Shown here: in pieces, positions 1 through 13,990 of the stretch
How positions within the stretch are numbered: position 1 is the stretch's first letter
How the letters are laid out: every line of letters begins with the position of its first letter
Assembly (NCBI GenBank): GCA_022577435.1
Contig: JAKOON010000022.1
Span: forward strand, 8,761,730 to 8,825,729
Source of the DNA: Embiotoca jacksoni
Lineage: Eukaryota; Chordata; Actinopteri; Embiotocidae
Length of the DNA: 64,000 nt
Direction of reading: 5' to 3'
Position numbers and translations under genes: made by a program
The notes under the pieces: model-generated
The model's input: the letters and a program-made list of their open reading frames with translations, nothing else
Told to the model about the DNA's origin: nothing
Databases searched by the model: none

Positions 1-375
1 AATTGTGCTATGATACTGTGTGGATGACCAGTGGCCTCAGACTGAGTGTTAAGGTGAAGCACCCATAATTAAAAGCAGGAGTGACTAACTGTATTCTGCT
101 CCACTCTCTGAACAGAGGTAGTGCTGCGAGGATTAGCTCAGGTCTTAGTCCTGCCTCACCACCTGCTGTGTGGTAAGCATAATGATTTCACTCACCATAA
201 TCACTGTAGCATTTACTCAGATTTTGTAATGCAGTGCTGGTGTGTAGCGGCGTATTGTGCATGAGTGGTGTCTCCCAGGGGGGTTATGAATAGAAATGTA
301 AAGCTCCCGGCCTAACATGGTGTTATCAAATTGCTCTTTCTGCCCTTTTGCAAATTTGCCTACACCACCCAGAGC

Positions 376-376
<1 letters not shown>

Positions 377-408
<32 letters not shown>
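377..408. repeat. (AGC)n trinucleotide microsatellite
   Basis: About 10.7 uninterrupted AGC units. It opens a poly-Ser frame on one strand and poly-Leu on the other, with no sign of a coding exon around it. Confidence 0.95.
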
Positions 409-409
<1 letters not shown>

Positions 410-841
410 GGTTGGCAGTGTAACAGTCTTGATAGATGTTGCCCTCTCACTCAGCATCTGAGCTGGTCAGAAGGAGGAGTACTATCACTATGTGGCTTTA
501 TCCATTATTGATTAGAGAGGGTAGGAGGAGGGGGTGTCTACCTGTGTGAGACAGAGAGATGGGCATAAGGAGCGATGCAAGGCAGGTTTAAGAGCAGAGA
601 GGAATGAAAGTGTTGTAGATGAGCAACAGTATGAGAGGAATGGAGCAGAGGCAGCGGGGAGATGAGAGCGATGAGGGGACAAAGAGAGCCAAAGATGGTG
701 AGGGAACAACTAGAATTTGCAGTGAGAGGTAAATTGAAGAGACTGAAAGATGCCATGAAAGGGAAAGTTAACAAATCAAATTATAGCGTTCAGCATCTGC
801 CTTATAAAATGACAGACAGATATCAATAATTCATTGCTGCT

Positions 842-1215
842 GCCTGGGGTCTCCAACCATTAGCTCGCGAACTACCAGTAGTCCCCGATCCGGTTCTGAG
901 TAGATCATGGAAGTTCTGAACAATATGCAGTATTTCCCACACACAGAGTTAGTTTGGCAGGCTGCCCGGCTATATTAACAACAGCCCAAGTATAATTGGC
1001 GATCCATTTCATCAATTTTTTATTTTTTAACCTGTCCGACAGAACGACGCTATCAATGCCATCGGTCATTACGTGGACAATCTCCCTTCACTCCGTTCAC
1101 GTGTTTCTGCTCTGCTCCGTGTCAGTGCAGCAGAGGATTAGCTCCGCCCTGAATGAGACACACAGAGATCAGAGGACAGAAACGCAGCAGAGACTGACAC
1201 TGAGCCAGAGCTATA
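842..1215 (+). mobile_element. hAT-like DNA transposon remnant, copy 1
   Basis: Begins near a GGGGTCTCCAACC terminal motif (846-858) and continues with sequence alignable by eye to 34785-35140: GAGTAGATC, GAACAATATGC, then AACCTGTCCG and AGAGATCAGAGGAC in the same order. The GGGGTCTCCAACC end is the type seen in hAT elements. No transposase frame remains. The right end is not clear. Confidence 0.6.
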
Positions 1216-1659
1216 AAGTGAATGTCTGTCACAGAGTGAGTGAGAGATCGAAGCTACACCGCAGTTCGGCTGAATGCCACGACTTTTCAAATTAAAAGCC
1301 TTCCAGTTTCACTCGGGGTCCAGTCATATACTAGGTCTGAGACTTAGACGTGTTTATTTCAGGAGAGACAGGGGCTCCCAACAAAAGGGGAAACAGTGGA
1401 TTTTTCGAGTTGAAATTCATATTAGAAAGATTTATTTGACACTTTGTAAACCAGTTTGGCCCCCACATGCTGTTGAATTTAACCTGTTGTAATACAAAAT
1501 GTGTTTGTTGAGTTTCAATCTGACCTCTCAGTTCTGCACACTAAATACAGTGTAAAACTACAGGCGGGAGACACTTACTTTAGACTACAGACTGGACACT
1601 TGGAGAAACAGCTGGGTATGTCCAAAAATGCTTTGCTCAGCAACACTTGTAAAACTCAC

Positions 1660-2030
1660 TAGTTCACATGTTCCATATAGTTTGTTTAATACTCACAAAA
1701 CCAAGAATACAATGTTGTGGTTAAATGCTAGACTTGGTCGGGAGCAGTGACTTCCCGGAGTCTCTGTTGGTTGCCGGGCAACTTCACAAAACCACAGTTT
1801 ATCTTTGTTGCACTTTCATTTTAGTGTGGATTAAACAAACAGAATATAACGCGCTAATTGCAGAGAATTAGAGGTGCAAAGAGGGAGATTGCTTTTTGAC
1901 AGGGCCAGACTCCCATCCTTTTACGCTAAGCTACGCTAATTGGGATACGAAAGTGATACCAATTTTCTCAACTAACTCTCAGCAAGGAAACAAATAAGTG
2001 TATTTTGTGCAATGTTAAACTAAGCAAGCA
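1660..2030. repeat. Foldback-like interspersed repeat remnant
   Basis: Resembles, from memory, a repeat common in percomorph genomes. The first half carries GGGAGCAGTGACTTCCCGGAG and GGTTGCCGGGCAAC. The second half, from about 1835, reads as the opposite strand of the same family (AAACAAACAGAATATAACG, ACGCTAAGCTACGCTAA, CAACTAACTCTCAGCAAGG). Related to the copy at 4597-4975. Class unknown. Confidence 0.45.
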
Positions 2031-3584
2031 GAAAAAGGAGTAAATTCTGAGATGCAACAGGGCAGAACAGTTAGAATGTAGGAGCTTGTACTAAAAGAGC
2101 TGTTTGGGGGATTGCTTGGAAATAAAAGTGGTACCTGACTTGGCACCCAATGTAAAGCACCGCACTGAGACTGGTAGAGGAAGCCAAGTACCTCAACACT
2201 GCTCTGGTTTGTTTATGGTAATCAAACTAATATCTCAAAATAATTGGGTAATGATTTATTGATGTTACCTTTAACTTTGACACATCAACACACCGTGTGA
2301 CTTTTCGCCTCAGGAAGCATAACTCTGAGCAGCACCCATGGGGATGGCTGAATGCAGAAAAAATATTATGATTATCATTTCCGTGATCAGGCATAAAAGA
2401 CTGTGGCTGTACTGAGGTAGCTCTTAAATAGTGTAACAATACAAATAAGATAATTTGTGCTGCTTAATGCTCGCATAAATCCACCAAAAAAATGTATTAT
2501 GTATGAAGCACATTTGAAAAAAAACCCAACAATGTTAAACTGAGAATTATGCAGCAAAAACATGCTATTTTCACTCTGTAATATACTGCATGTGGTGACA
2601 CAATAATAAAACAGAAAAGTTACAACACATCCATACAAGAAAGATACCAGAGAAATTCTTGATAGGCGAAGTGCTCTCACAAAGGCTGTGATGGTGCTAG
2701 TGAAGTAATAGGAGTTGACATATTCCCCTCTCTCAGCCAAGCTCTAGTTCAGTGACGCCTGTAAAATAACATCAAAATTCCTTGCAATGCCCCGAGGTAC
2801 TCTGTGTGGCTGTGAAGATCTGCTCTAAAGAAATTATTGGTGTCAAGGCAAATCTGCAAGGTGTAATTTAGATTTGTTTTTCTTTTACAACTGTTTTCAC
2901 TTACTGTAATGCACGAGTTTTTATCCCAGTTGTTCATTTGTCACGTCAAAAATATTAAGCATTAATAATAAACACACTACATTTACATAAAGAGCATTGG
3001 AGTTTTGTGCCCACTAACTACTTATGTACATAATCTTAAGTGTGCTGAGAGCATAGTTGTGTTTTTTTCTTGTCACTGAGACAGCCTGGAAAACATTTTT
3101 TGTTTTAGTTGGATTTTATTCAACAACTAAAAAAATAATCACTCATGAAAGAAGAATGAAAACAAAACCCTAAATCGCTGTTGTCATTGTGACCCTTTTA
3201 TTTTTTTTAATTTTTTTTAATTTCAATTATTAATAACTCTGAACAGGGGAGAAAAAGGGATCAGCATGGTGGAGAGACATCCAATCATCAATTCAGGTCA
3301 TAAGTATGTATCACAGTATCACATCAGGTATTATAATCACCACAAAGCATCAGCTAAGTTCCTCTTAGAGCTGAAGTGAGATCTGATTGGTCTCAGCGCT
3401 GCCACTACGTGCCTTCAGGGCAACAAACTTTTCACAGCCTCTCATACCTGGAAACCCCAAGAGCACTGCCTTCATTAAAATTTCATCATCACCTTCCTCT
3501 CTCGGTGTCTCTCAAATTCAGCCTGCATGCTTTATTTAGATGAATGGCTGATGAATGTTGTAAATTTAAGGATATGACCAAGCG

Positions 3585-4110
3585 GCAACCACCAGTGATG
3601 TCACCCATTAGTTTGTGAATGGCTGTTACGTCACCATCTTGCTTGTTCAGAGCATTTTGGGACCAGACGCACCATATTTGGATGAGCTAGAGGGGGAGCA
3701 AGCAGTGGACTCAATCTTATTGGAAACACGACACTACGTCCCACCCACTGATAGCAGAAACCTGACTGCACCACGGGCCTGCCAATCAGACAGACACGCC
3801 TCCAAAAACATGGCTTTTTGAGGCTTATTTTCTAATTAATGATAGGATTATTTTGAGATAGACTGCCAGAAAACTAATAAGAATGAGTGACTTTAGCTAA
3901 CAACACCATAAGAACTTGTATCTTCAATAATTGAATGATGCAACCCTGGATGTTATTTACTAAAATCAACCTGTTGGGTTTTCTCTTGTATGAACTTTGT
4001 ATTTCTTGAGAGAACTTGAATGGGAGTCTGTGGAGCCAGAGGCTTTTGGGAGCCAACCTCCAGTGGCACTTGGTGGTATTGCAGCTTAAAGCACTTTCGC
4101 ATCTGCCTCA
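3585..4110 (+). repeat. Teleost interspersed repeat fragment
   Basis: Contains GTTACGTCACCATCTTG at the left and GGAGCCAGAGGCTTTTGGGA followed by AACCTCCAGTGG at the right. I recall these blocks from a common fish repeat. A related fragment in the opposite orientation lies at 9590-9725. Class unknown. Confidence 0.4.
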
Positions 4111-4596
4111 TTTTACTCACAATATTTGAATAAAAATCAAGTATGTGATAAATAATCAATAACAGTCAAATTGAAATTTTCTGTATGCGTTAATACGTGT
4201 ATGAACATGTGTAAAATTCTACATATTTATCCTTAAAAAATAATAGGAAAACCGACACATTTGGCAGCTGCATTCAACGTATTTTATTGAATATACTGTA
4301 AATGGGTGTTGCCTCTGTATTTGCAACTAACAGGACACTGCTTCTTCACAGCATGATTCATAAAACAGACATTGTTTATTTTCAATTTGAGAAATGTCCT
4401 CCTACTTCACTATAATAATATGTTGAGTTGTGCTAAAGAAATGCTTCTCATACTTTGTGTGTTCTAACTGACACGTTTTTCTTTACGCCTTATTTTCTAG
4501 GCAGCCCTGCTTTTCTGTTGCAATTCACATAATTAGGCTCAGTGTTTGCTTACTAACTGTTTTCTCTCTAAAAAGATGATGCGTGTCAATGAGTTG

Positions 4597-4975
4597 TTTA
4601 AAGGAATAGTGGTGTATTTTGAGATGTAACCTTATTTGCTTTCCTGCTGAGAATTACAAAGAAGAAGATCATATAATATCACTTAATAGGGACACTTAAT
4701 ATGGAGCTGGAGACAACAGTTAGCTTAAAGACGATAAACAGGCTGAAACAGTCATACTGGCGCTGTCTAAATGTAGAAAAAATAACATCAGAATCTCTAA
4801 AGCACATTATCTTTCATTGGTTTGTAATGGTAATTTGTGTGACGGAGTCCTTCTTGTCCTCTGGTTGCCTGGCGACGGATGCCAGCCTAGAAATGGTAAG
4901 TGGTAGGTTTGCATTGTTCATTTTTTTGTGCATATTTACTTTTGTGCTAAGCTAAAGGGTTGGCTACAAATTTAG
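4597..4975 (+). repeat. Interspersed repeat, same family as 1660-2030
   Basis: Starts TTTAAAGGAATAGTGGTG, continues TATTTGCTTTCCTGCTGAGA and GGTTGCCTGGCGACGG, and ends near TTTGTGCTAAGCTAAAGG. The order matches the percomorph repeat I remember, with considerable divergence. The 84-codon frame inside is not considered a gene. Confidence 0.45.
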
Positions 4976-5038
4976 GGTACAGACAAGTTTCACAAAATCT
5001 TGAGCTCTTCCTTTAACTAATTATATCTCTATTCAGAA

Positions 5039-5060
5039 TTTTTTTTTTTTTTTTTTTTTT
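5039..5060. repeat. Poly-T run
   Basis: 22 consecutive T on the plus strand, lying after the repeat that ends near 4975. Confidence 0.9.
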
Positions 5061-8000
5061 ATAACCATTTCCATCGGATGTCCATTTCTTTGAGTTTACT
5101 CTACAGCACACCGGTCTGCACAGCTTTGTGCTTGAGGCTTCTCCTCAACATGCATACGAACACCGCAGAAACAACCCCTCTGTGTTCTCCAGTCTGCACA
5201 CTATACACACTCGACAGCCAACTCAATGTCACACCCAACGGGCATGGCATGACATGACCATTCAACAGGACTGCAGTGAGATGCCTTTCGGCACTTCCTG
5301 AATGGTTCCCCTGAAAAGCAGAGTGGAGGAGTGCCATTTTAACCATTAGATGAAATGCCTTGACGTGGCGGGGTCAGAGGAAGGGGCTTGTATGTATAAA
5401 ATTGTGGCCGTACAATGAGCAATTCTTCAGCAGCATCCATTTTTCAGAATCAAACGCCATTACGATAATAGGTGGGGGCTTTTAAAGGTGCAACCTATCT
5501 GAGGGCTAAAATGCTTTTTGGTACTTCGTATTCTCTTTTTGACTCATTCTCCAACCTTATGGGTGCGTGTAGGAACATTAAAGAGGTTTAAGATGCAGGT
5601 GAAGATGCATATGTCCTTGTACTTAAAATCAGACACACACAAATATGTATGTGTAGACACATCTGTTCACACTCAGGCCAGTAAGTTTTCAGGTTGAACC
5701 GAAATGCATCACAATTCTTTGGACTCAATGAGCGAAGCACTAATGGGAAACATAGCTACATAGCATTGTAGGGAAAGTTTGTGCATTTCTGCAAAGAGAG
5801 GAAACTTGACAAAGCAAAACCCACCGCTGCTCTTTTCAACTTAGACTTTGAGCAACCAAGGTGCATTACAGAGAGGGGCAAACCACACAGTTCAATTGAT
5901 TGCTGGAAAATACAAAGAGACATTGCACTTTTATCACTGGCTATTCCCTTCTCTCTTTGGTCTGGAGTTTAAAAAGCTCGGCGCTCGCTTAAACCTCTGC
6001 AAAGCCATGGAACAGCTTTAAGATCAATAGTTCTGAATATCACAAGGAGGTCACTATATGATGTTTCTGTGGTTACCCAAATACGCACAAAAGCATCAAT
6101 TCAAATGAAATTTTTTAGCACACTGATTGGCTTCACTTCAGCTACAATAGGCACCTCCGCCGTAGCCTCAGAGTCTGTTGTGACCATCTCGAGTCAATTT
6201 CAACAGTCTACTATCAGTATATTGACTTTCGTACAGATTTAAATAAAAAGCAAATCATTAAACCTCTCCTTTGTTGCCACAGTACACAGATGGAAATTGA
6301 GGAAAAATTTAATTTGCAAGCTATGACAGATTGCTTCTGTTTTGTGATGGTTTATTTTTTTGGACCCTGCAACTTCTTCACAGTAAAAGTAAGCATCCTT
6401 TAACTTATTATTTTAGCTTTACTGGTTTTAATTACCTTAGTGTAGGCTTAAACAATTTGCACATTTTTACCATCTGTAACAGGGTGTGATACTGATGACA
6501 CATTATGCAAGTGCTGATATGATACAAGGGGGTGTCTTCATGGAGATGTCGGTCCCCTGAATGTGTGCTGCCCTTTGTAAGATGACAAAAAAAACTAATT
6601 TGCAGAAATACAAGATTCAAAAATTCAAAACCAGCAACAACTGGTCTTAATAAGGACATTTAAAACTTTCAGGCATCAGAACAATTCAGTTTTCTTGTCT
6701 GTGGAAGAATCTGGTTTCACTCCACCATTGTGCCAACACTGTGTTTGAGTAGCCCATAATTATTTTGAACAGGTTGTACTGAAGGTCTATTAACAACAAA
6801 AGGGTTAATTTCCACTTTGATAATGCTCTATGAATGATGCCTATCATCCTCTTATTCTTGGATCCGGGTCGTTGGCAGTCACAATAGCAGATGATCTTCA
6901 AACAGAACAGTCTGATCTATCCGTCCTCCAGGATCCAAGCCACAGGCTGAGGATATTGTTTAACTCTCAGCAGGGTTCCACGCAGCTCTCAACCTGCTTT
7001 TTTTATGTTTTTCTTTAATTGAAATCTTGGCCATGTGAACTGATTTTGGCACAAAAAAGTATTTATTTTGAATCATGCTGCAAAAAGCACTCGTATGACT
7101 AATAGAAGTATCTCTGCCAAGCTGGAAATCTGCTCACATTTCTTTGCTGAAACTTCCTCTAGAAGATTTCTCCGACTCTCTTGTCACCTTTGCTAAAATA
7201 TATTCCAAACTATTTACAGCGCTTTGAAAATGAATCTGTCACACGCACTATGTTTGTAGTCCAACGTTACTGGAAGGTTTCCCCTTTGACTTAACATGGT
7301 TTACCTGTCTCTCCTATCCTCTCAAGGCTAGCCTGGGGTTCAACGATTTATTTGTACCAGACATAAAATATTGATTTAACCTCCAGTTGACAACGTGAGA
7401 TATGTTAAATAAATTAACACCAACAAAAATCTGCTTATTATACAGTTATAGTGACAAGATGTGAGAAAGCCTAATTTATGAAACATGATTTTGTAGTTTG
7501 TATTTACTCTGAATACATTTTCTCCCCTTCTCTTGTAATACTCTGTAGACTTTTGTTTTCCTTTTCCAACTCATTTAATCTCTTTCCTCAAACACAGTAG
7601 ACTCCTTATCACTAAGATAAATTGGTTTAATATTCTACCTTATTCCACATATACAGCAGGCACATTTATGTCAGTCACTCACTTTCTCATCCAGCTCAGT
7701 TGCATTTGCCAAATTCATTTCTTTTTCAAATGTGTGTTCATTTTAGGTGAGAGGAGTTGAGAAGCAGTTTTAGTCATCATCTCTGTAAATCTTCTCAACT
7801 TCTCTGTATGCTCTTATTTTAAGTGCACACAAATGAAACTTTGAGTTATTGGATCAGCTGTAAATGCATTTTTTTAAAGGCTTATACTGGCATTTTTGCA
7901 ATAAAGCAGATGAGTCTTTGATTTGAATGATTTCTATGCCTGAAAGATTTCCAGGTTTCCTGAAGAATTTTACGGTTAGTCGGGTGGAAAAGCTTTAGAA

Positions 8001-9589
8001 GCAACGTGCAGACCTCGGATTAACAGTCTCGAATGAAAATGAGTGCTTTAGGATTTGTCAGTGATTAGAGTGCTGTTTAAGGTCAGACTCGGTTTTTGGG
8101 AGGTTTGGTCACATTTGTTCTGACCTACCTGACAATCACTTCAGTTAAAACTTATACATTAAAAACTTGACAAGTGCTGTCATGTGTGTCTTTTGAAACT
8201 CATTGACAAAAAGAAGAGAATAACTCTCACCATGTGTGAGACACACAAAATGAATGAAATGTTTCCCAATATGTCTGACACAACTGTTATTTGATCTGGA
8301 ACTAAGATTGCATGACCAGGACCACATTTAAAAAAAAATGTTTTACATCAGACAAATGACAATTTTGACCAGATGATGGTGTCAAATAGATTTTCTGCAA
8401 ATCTATAGATGTCAGATAATTAATGAGTGAAAACTTGACCTGAAGGAGGTGTTAGGTAAAATTCAGGGGACTAACAACCATCCTGTTGTTGTTGAAATAT
8501 TCAAGACTGGACCAAATTGGTCAACAACAACAACAGACAGATATACATATAATATATATATTTAACTTCAATCTGAAATGTAATAAGAATATAATATGAT
8601 CCAAACAAACTCCTTCTGCACATCCTACCAAATTATCAATTTGACAAACTTTCACTCAACAACCCCCTGGCTAACTCTGGCTCGTATTAGCTCCTTGTCT
8701 CCTTACTCCTCTCCTCTGTGGTTCAAGGCTTCCAAACTGTAAGGAGAAAGTTCAGGTCCCAACCAGCCACAACAGCAAAGTCACCCATTGTTTGGAGACA
8801 AAGAACTGTGACAAATCCCTGACAAAACCCTGTGTGTATTGCACTCACAAGTACAATAGAGGACAAGATTGTGTGTCAGCTTCATTTCCACTGCCAAGGC
8901 TCTCACTGGCAAAGTGCAGTCTGAAAAGCAATTATGTTCATCAGGGAGACGCACGCGTGATTTGAAATTAATTCCTATTGTCAAGTAAATGGAGGGGAGA
9001 GGATTTTTTTTTTCTTTTTTCTTTTTCTTGTCGGATTGAGTCATTGAAACGTGGAGTCAGCAGGCACACTTGTCAAGAAATTAGTCGTGTTTTTACGAAG
9101 TCCCTCACATTTCTTCATCTTCTCTGGCATGCTTTCTTAATCCCACTCTGTCTGTGCCGTCATCAGGGATTTTATAGTAATGTAAATTACATCTGGTCAA
9201 CGGATAGTCAGGGGTGTTCTTCTGTTTTTCATCACATCACAATCGGCCGGCACATTCGGGTGACAGTGAGAATTGATTTGAGGGGGTGTTTGTCAGCATT
9301 AAACACCAGATCTGATGTGTTCGTAAGATGCAGCTATTTATAGCATCGACTGAGAGAAATGAGTCATCCGAGTCCCAGCAGAAAACACCCAAAGGTGTTT
9401 GCCACGTTTAAAATCTGTGGTGTCTGGATACTTCATGGTCTGCTAATCGATCTGCCGATCCTATCCCATCCTATGTATTGACATGTCATCTGTATCCAGA
9501 TGACTTATCTAGACGAGGGAAATGCAGGTTAATGCAAGGTTTAAATGTATGCAAGGATTTGAACGTGATCTGATCAGCCAGTCAGGTTT

Positions 9590-9725
9590 CCACTACGTGC
9601 GGGCGGTGCGTAGTGTCAGTTCTCAGTCGGACTCTGTCCTCCCCATATGGTCACTTCTGGCTCCAATAAACCCAAGATGGCGATGACAGAAGTGCCGAAC
9701 TTGAACCTTCAAAACGTCATTTCCC
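9590..9725 (-). repeat. Teleost interspersed repeat fragment
   Basis: Carries CACTTCTGGCTCCAATAAAC, then CAAGATGGCGATGACAGAAG and CTTCAAAACGTCATTTCCC. This looks like the opposite strand of the family seen at 3585-4110. Assigned by memory only. Confidence 0.35.
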
Positions 9726-11216
9726 AAACCAAAGAATCGGACCTCAGCGTCCAGATAACGTGTCAAAATACAGATCACGTGTTTATATCAAAGGTGAATG
9801 GGGTATCTCTGAGAATATGAGGCACGTAAAGACACGTAACATCTCATCTCACGAGTAAAGAAACATGTTTTGAGTGCACACATTTTGTAACGTAAGCACA
9901 TTATTTTGTTATTTACAAGCAATTGCAGGAACAAATACAAGAAAACACAACGGAATATGTTTTACTCGAAAATGTGAATGTGTGTAACTATTACACCAAA
10001 GAATGTATGCATGTATCATTCATGCACGCATGCAAAGGTGTAAATCGAATTTGCACCGACACAGAACGGGCCTCTGAAAGCACCTGCTCCTGCTTTAAAA
10101 CGCTCCCTCTTCACAGCTTAGTTTGCCAGCTGATATTTATACAGCCACACGCTACGGCAGATGTTAACCACATGCAGCAAGCTCTTATCAGAGGCTAGCA
10201 TGCTACCATGTAGTGAGCTCTAAACCGGGAGGAGTCCTCTCCTTCTTTCCCTCCCTCTACCATCACCTAATGTTCATCCTCTTTCAGGGAGCATTAAGCC
10301 ACATGTAGACTGCTTTAGGGAAGTCAAAGGGATGTCAAAGGTACAGATGTATGTTTTTTTTTTAGCATATATCTTTGAAGCCCGAAATCCCTTCAATGTG
10401 TAATCTTTTATTCTGTCTTTCTCTTCCTTTAATCCTCTTTCCAGTTATCCTTTTCTCCACAACATCCCCCCCCCCTCCATCCCTCCTCCCGCCGCTCTTC
10501 TCCCCTCTCCTCCCTCTGAAAATAAACTTCCCTTCCCTCCGCTTCTCTTCACAAGATTTACGGTAGCTATCTTCGACCAGGCCAAGTGCCAGATGCTAAC
10601 GCCACGCAGGCAGCGCAGTGGCTATGAACAGCTGAGTCAACTCAGCAGCTGCTTCCATAGGTGTTAGCCACAGACTCATCACCCATGCACCTCATAATCT
10701 TGTCAACATGCGACCTCAGACTTGGGTAGATAATCTGCCCCTCAGCGACAGATGTTTTATCGTGATACCAAAAGAGAACGACATGAGATTACAGTGTTAT
10801 CTCCTGCTCCTCTTTTAGTCACATTAGCAGTTTGCTGGACTTTCAGCTGTATTTAAAAGGCACCACACGACTGGATGGATGGATTTTGACGAGGAGCTGA
10901 CATGTTACATGCTGTAAAATCAGGGACATGTTTTTGCTCCACATCATGTAGTATATTGAGCTATACCCGACCATAAATGTTTTATGTGATTCGACTCAGC
11001 AAACAGCAGGATTTAGTCTTATATATTTTTTTCTGTATATAAATAAGGCTCTTAGTATTGCTTATTCATGAACATCGTCATATGAGCACACAGAAGGAGA
11101 GGTCAAAAGGTGTCCCACCCACATGATGTGAGCACTTGATGTGTAATAGTGCACGGCAAATAAAACCATAAACATAGTTTCAAGTCATGTTATCAGTCAG
11201 TTAAGTTGTGAACTAC

Positions 11217-11218
<2 letters not shown>

Positions 11219-11250
<32 letters not shown>
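11219..11250. repeat. Poly-T run of 32
   Basis: Uninterrupted T run on the plus strand. No target-site duplication was identified beside it. Confidence 0.95.
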
Positions 11251-11254
<4 letters not shown>

Positions 11255-11394
11255 CATACCGCAGTTGTTGTGTTTCAAATACAAAGGCCAGACGTGGCCC
11301 TCGGGTGGCTCTGGCATCGCGTAATTCCTAGAGAACTTCTTCTTTTTTCATGCTTTACACGTGATGGAAATAAAATAATTGTATCAAATAAATT

Positions 11395-11560
11395 ATGTAT
11401 ACATTTTATCCAAAGGCAACAAGACTTCTTTTAGTTTCTTGAGGATGTTTCACTTCTCACCTGAAAGGCTTCTTTCAGTTCAGGTATTTTGTGTTGTATT
11501 TTCATGAGAGGCAAAACATCTTCATCAAGAAACTAAAAGAAGTCAAGTTGCATTCGGATC
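11395..11560. repeat. Foldback interspersed repeat
   Basis: Arms at 11423-11450 and 11514-11544 are reverse complements apart from a three-base bulge (CTTCTTTTAGTTTCTTGA against TCAAGAAACTAAAAGAAG). A nested hairpin ACCTGAA/TTCAGGT lies at 11459-11485. I recognise the arm sequence from a frequent fish repeat. Confidence 0.6.
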
Positions 11561-12590
11561 AAACTTAGACTGATCGTGGCTTGAATGACTGCGAGCCTTC
11601 ACAACGTCTTAATCATTCCTGGCCAAGCATGAAGAATTGACAACAGTTTAGACGAAACAGAGTAACACAAAAAGAAACCTGGCGAACCTGAGTCTTCTTA
11701 TTTTACTGCACTTATTTTGTTCCAGTCACTGCTAAATGAACTCTTTATCTTCATGCTACTCTCCAAATAATGTTCTCTTTGTGTGTGTGTGTGGTCTTGT
11801 GCAGGTATTTTGTGCTCTATTTTCAGATTTAATGGAGCATATGTACACTATGTAGTACTGCGAGGCCTATGTTCAACATTCGGTTTGTATTTCGGTTTCT
11901 GCATCAGTAATCAGACTCACAAAACTGTGAAAGTGCCAAACCGGCGCCAGCCAGCTGTATCTTCAACAGGCATGCAAACATCTGTAAGAACCAGGATCCG
12001 TATCACTGGTGAGTCTATTTAAGGTAATAGCTTCCCCTGGCACAGGCCATCTGACAGAGCTAATTACGATAAAGTCTCGGCTGGAAGGTTTCACACGCTG
12101 CCTAAGAAACCTTAAACACGGGGAAACGGGCTGTTTTCCACTGTTTTTCTCTCTTTGTTTTCCCTCTCAAATCACTGTTCCGTTCCTTAAGCACTCTTAA
12201 CTCCCAAAACGGAGGCCTTCCTCATTAAGAGGATGGAAGCGTTTCAGATTTCTCTTCTTCCTCCCCTCCAGCACAACACTGTAGCACACACTTGATTGAC
12301 AGGTGAGACATTTCTGTCGACGACGTCTCTCCCAGGTGTCCCGTTTTCTCACCGGGGTGCGTTTATACTCACACGTGCACACCCACATGCACGGAGGACT
12401 GACAGCAACACAGCACACACTGCCATCAGGCTACTGATGCATTCTCATGTCCCAAAAGACAACCTGTAAAATTGGGAACTGTGAAATGATGGGACACTAA
12501 AAACATAATAGGCAGAGAGTCTGATATCAGTAAAGATGGTAAAGACAAACAGTGTGTATCTATTGTTTTCTGTTTAATTTGAAAACTGTG

Positions 12591-12605
12591 TGAGTGAGTG
12601 AGTGA

Positions 12606-12651
<46 letters not shown>
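12591..12651. repeat. (GAGT)n-(GT)n compound microsatellite
   Basis: Five GAGT-type units followed by about 20 GT units. Confidence 0.95.
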
Positions 12652-12655
<4 letters not shown>

Positions 12656-12892
12656 ATGTTTCTGAAAGTTTTGGTGCTGCCATTGTTCCGATATAGACTG
12701 ACAAAAACTATCTACAAATACATCTGTCGATGTAAATAATTCTGTGTATAGAACTGTGATGACGGTGTGTGTTGAGAAAGTTTGCTTCAGCTGCAGTCAA
12801 ACCTGAAAGCTTTGAAATTAAACTTGTTGTTCCCCAAACTTCCAATAACTCAGATCATTGTGCACACTGATGCACATGCACCTGTACTCGTA

Positions 12893-12894
<2 letters not shown>

Positions 12895-12958
<64 letters not shown>
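12895..12958. repeat. (CA)n microsatellite
   Basis: About 31 CA units, less than 250 bp from the GT repeat at 12611 and in the opposite orientation. Confidence 0.95.
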
Positions 12959-12961
<3 letters not shown>

Positions 12962-13990
12962 TTCACTGATATACTAAATATAATACTGAACTGGAAATAA
13001 GCAAATAATACCAAAATAATAATAATAATAACAGTTCTCTGGAAACCCTTTTTGTGATTCTTCAGTGTTTGTAAATCCTACTGGCAATCAGATAGAAAAT
13101 GAAATAAAATAAAAATAAAAGTGCTTCAGGCTAAATTATTTAAAAATTATATTTGAATAAATTCATTACAAAAACAATCTTCCTACTCAAGATAGCATGT
13201 TATCTGTTCAAGGTATGGGATATAGAGAACGTAAAATGTATATCTGCATTGGTCCAAACAATTCTATTATAAAGCGTCTGAGGAGAGAAGAGTAAAGTGA
13301 TTTAAAATTAGTTTAAACCCAAATACAGATTATCAAGAGTTTTTGTCGTACTCTCAGAATGAACTCAAAACGTAATAACTGATTCCATTTGTGTACAATT
13401 CATGAAATATGTATGTGTGTAGAGAGAGAGAGAGACAGAGAAGGACAGACTGATAAAAAATAGATCAAGATAACACATAAATAAAATTCATCAGACGTTC
13501 GTGAACCCCTCCCCTGAACATAAACTTGTCCAATCATAATTTAGTGACTGTAAGAGCAGCAATCCTGTTAAGCTTTGTATTCCTCTGTATGTTGTGTGGG
13601 AGCACTAGTGAAGTGATGCTGATTTGCATTTAAAGTGGTTTGGGAAAGGTGTCCTTTCTCAGCTTTACCAAAACAAAAAAACACAGGTAAAAGTGAAAGA
13701 ATGGATTCACCAGGGCCTTTTTCTGCTCTAATGTAGCTGCCAACACATCCGGCTAACTTGCATAGGCTACTACAGTACATGCAATACTAACTAGGAATAG
13801 GCTGCCATTCATATAGATATCAAGAGCACATTAAAGACCCTTTTATAAAATTATCTTTCCAACTGGAGACATTAAAAAGTCAGAGACCACTTTGAAACAT
13901 AGACGTTCGCTTAATCAGCTAAATAATTAAAGATGATCAAATCTGCTAGTCACAGTTGCCATTTCAGTGAAACTGGATGCTGCCAGATAG

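Noticed and set aside
8484..8532. 12-bp hairpin TGTTGTTGTTGA/TCAACAACAACA
   Set aside because: Perfect but made of simple-sequence trinucleotides and short; likely coincidental.
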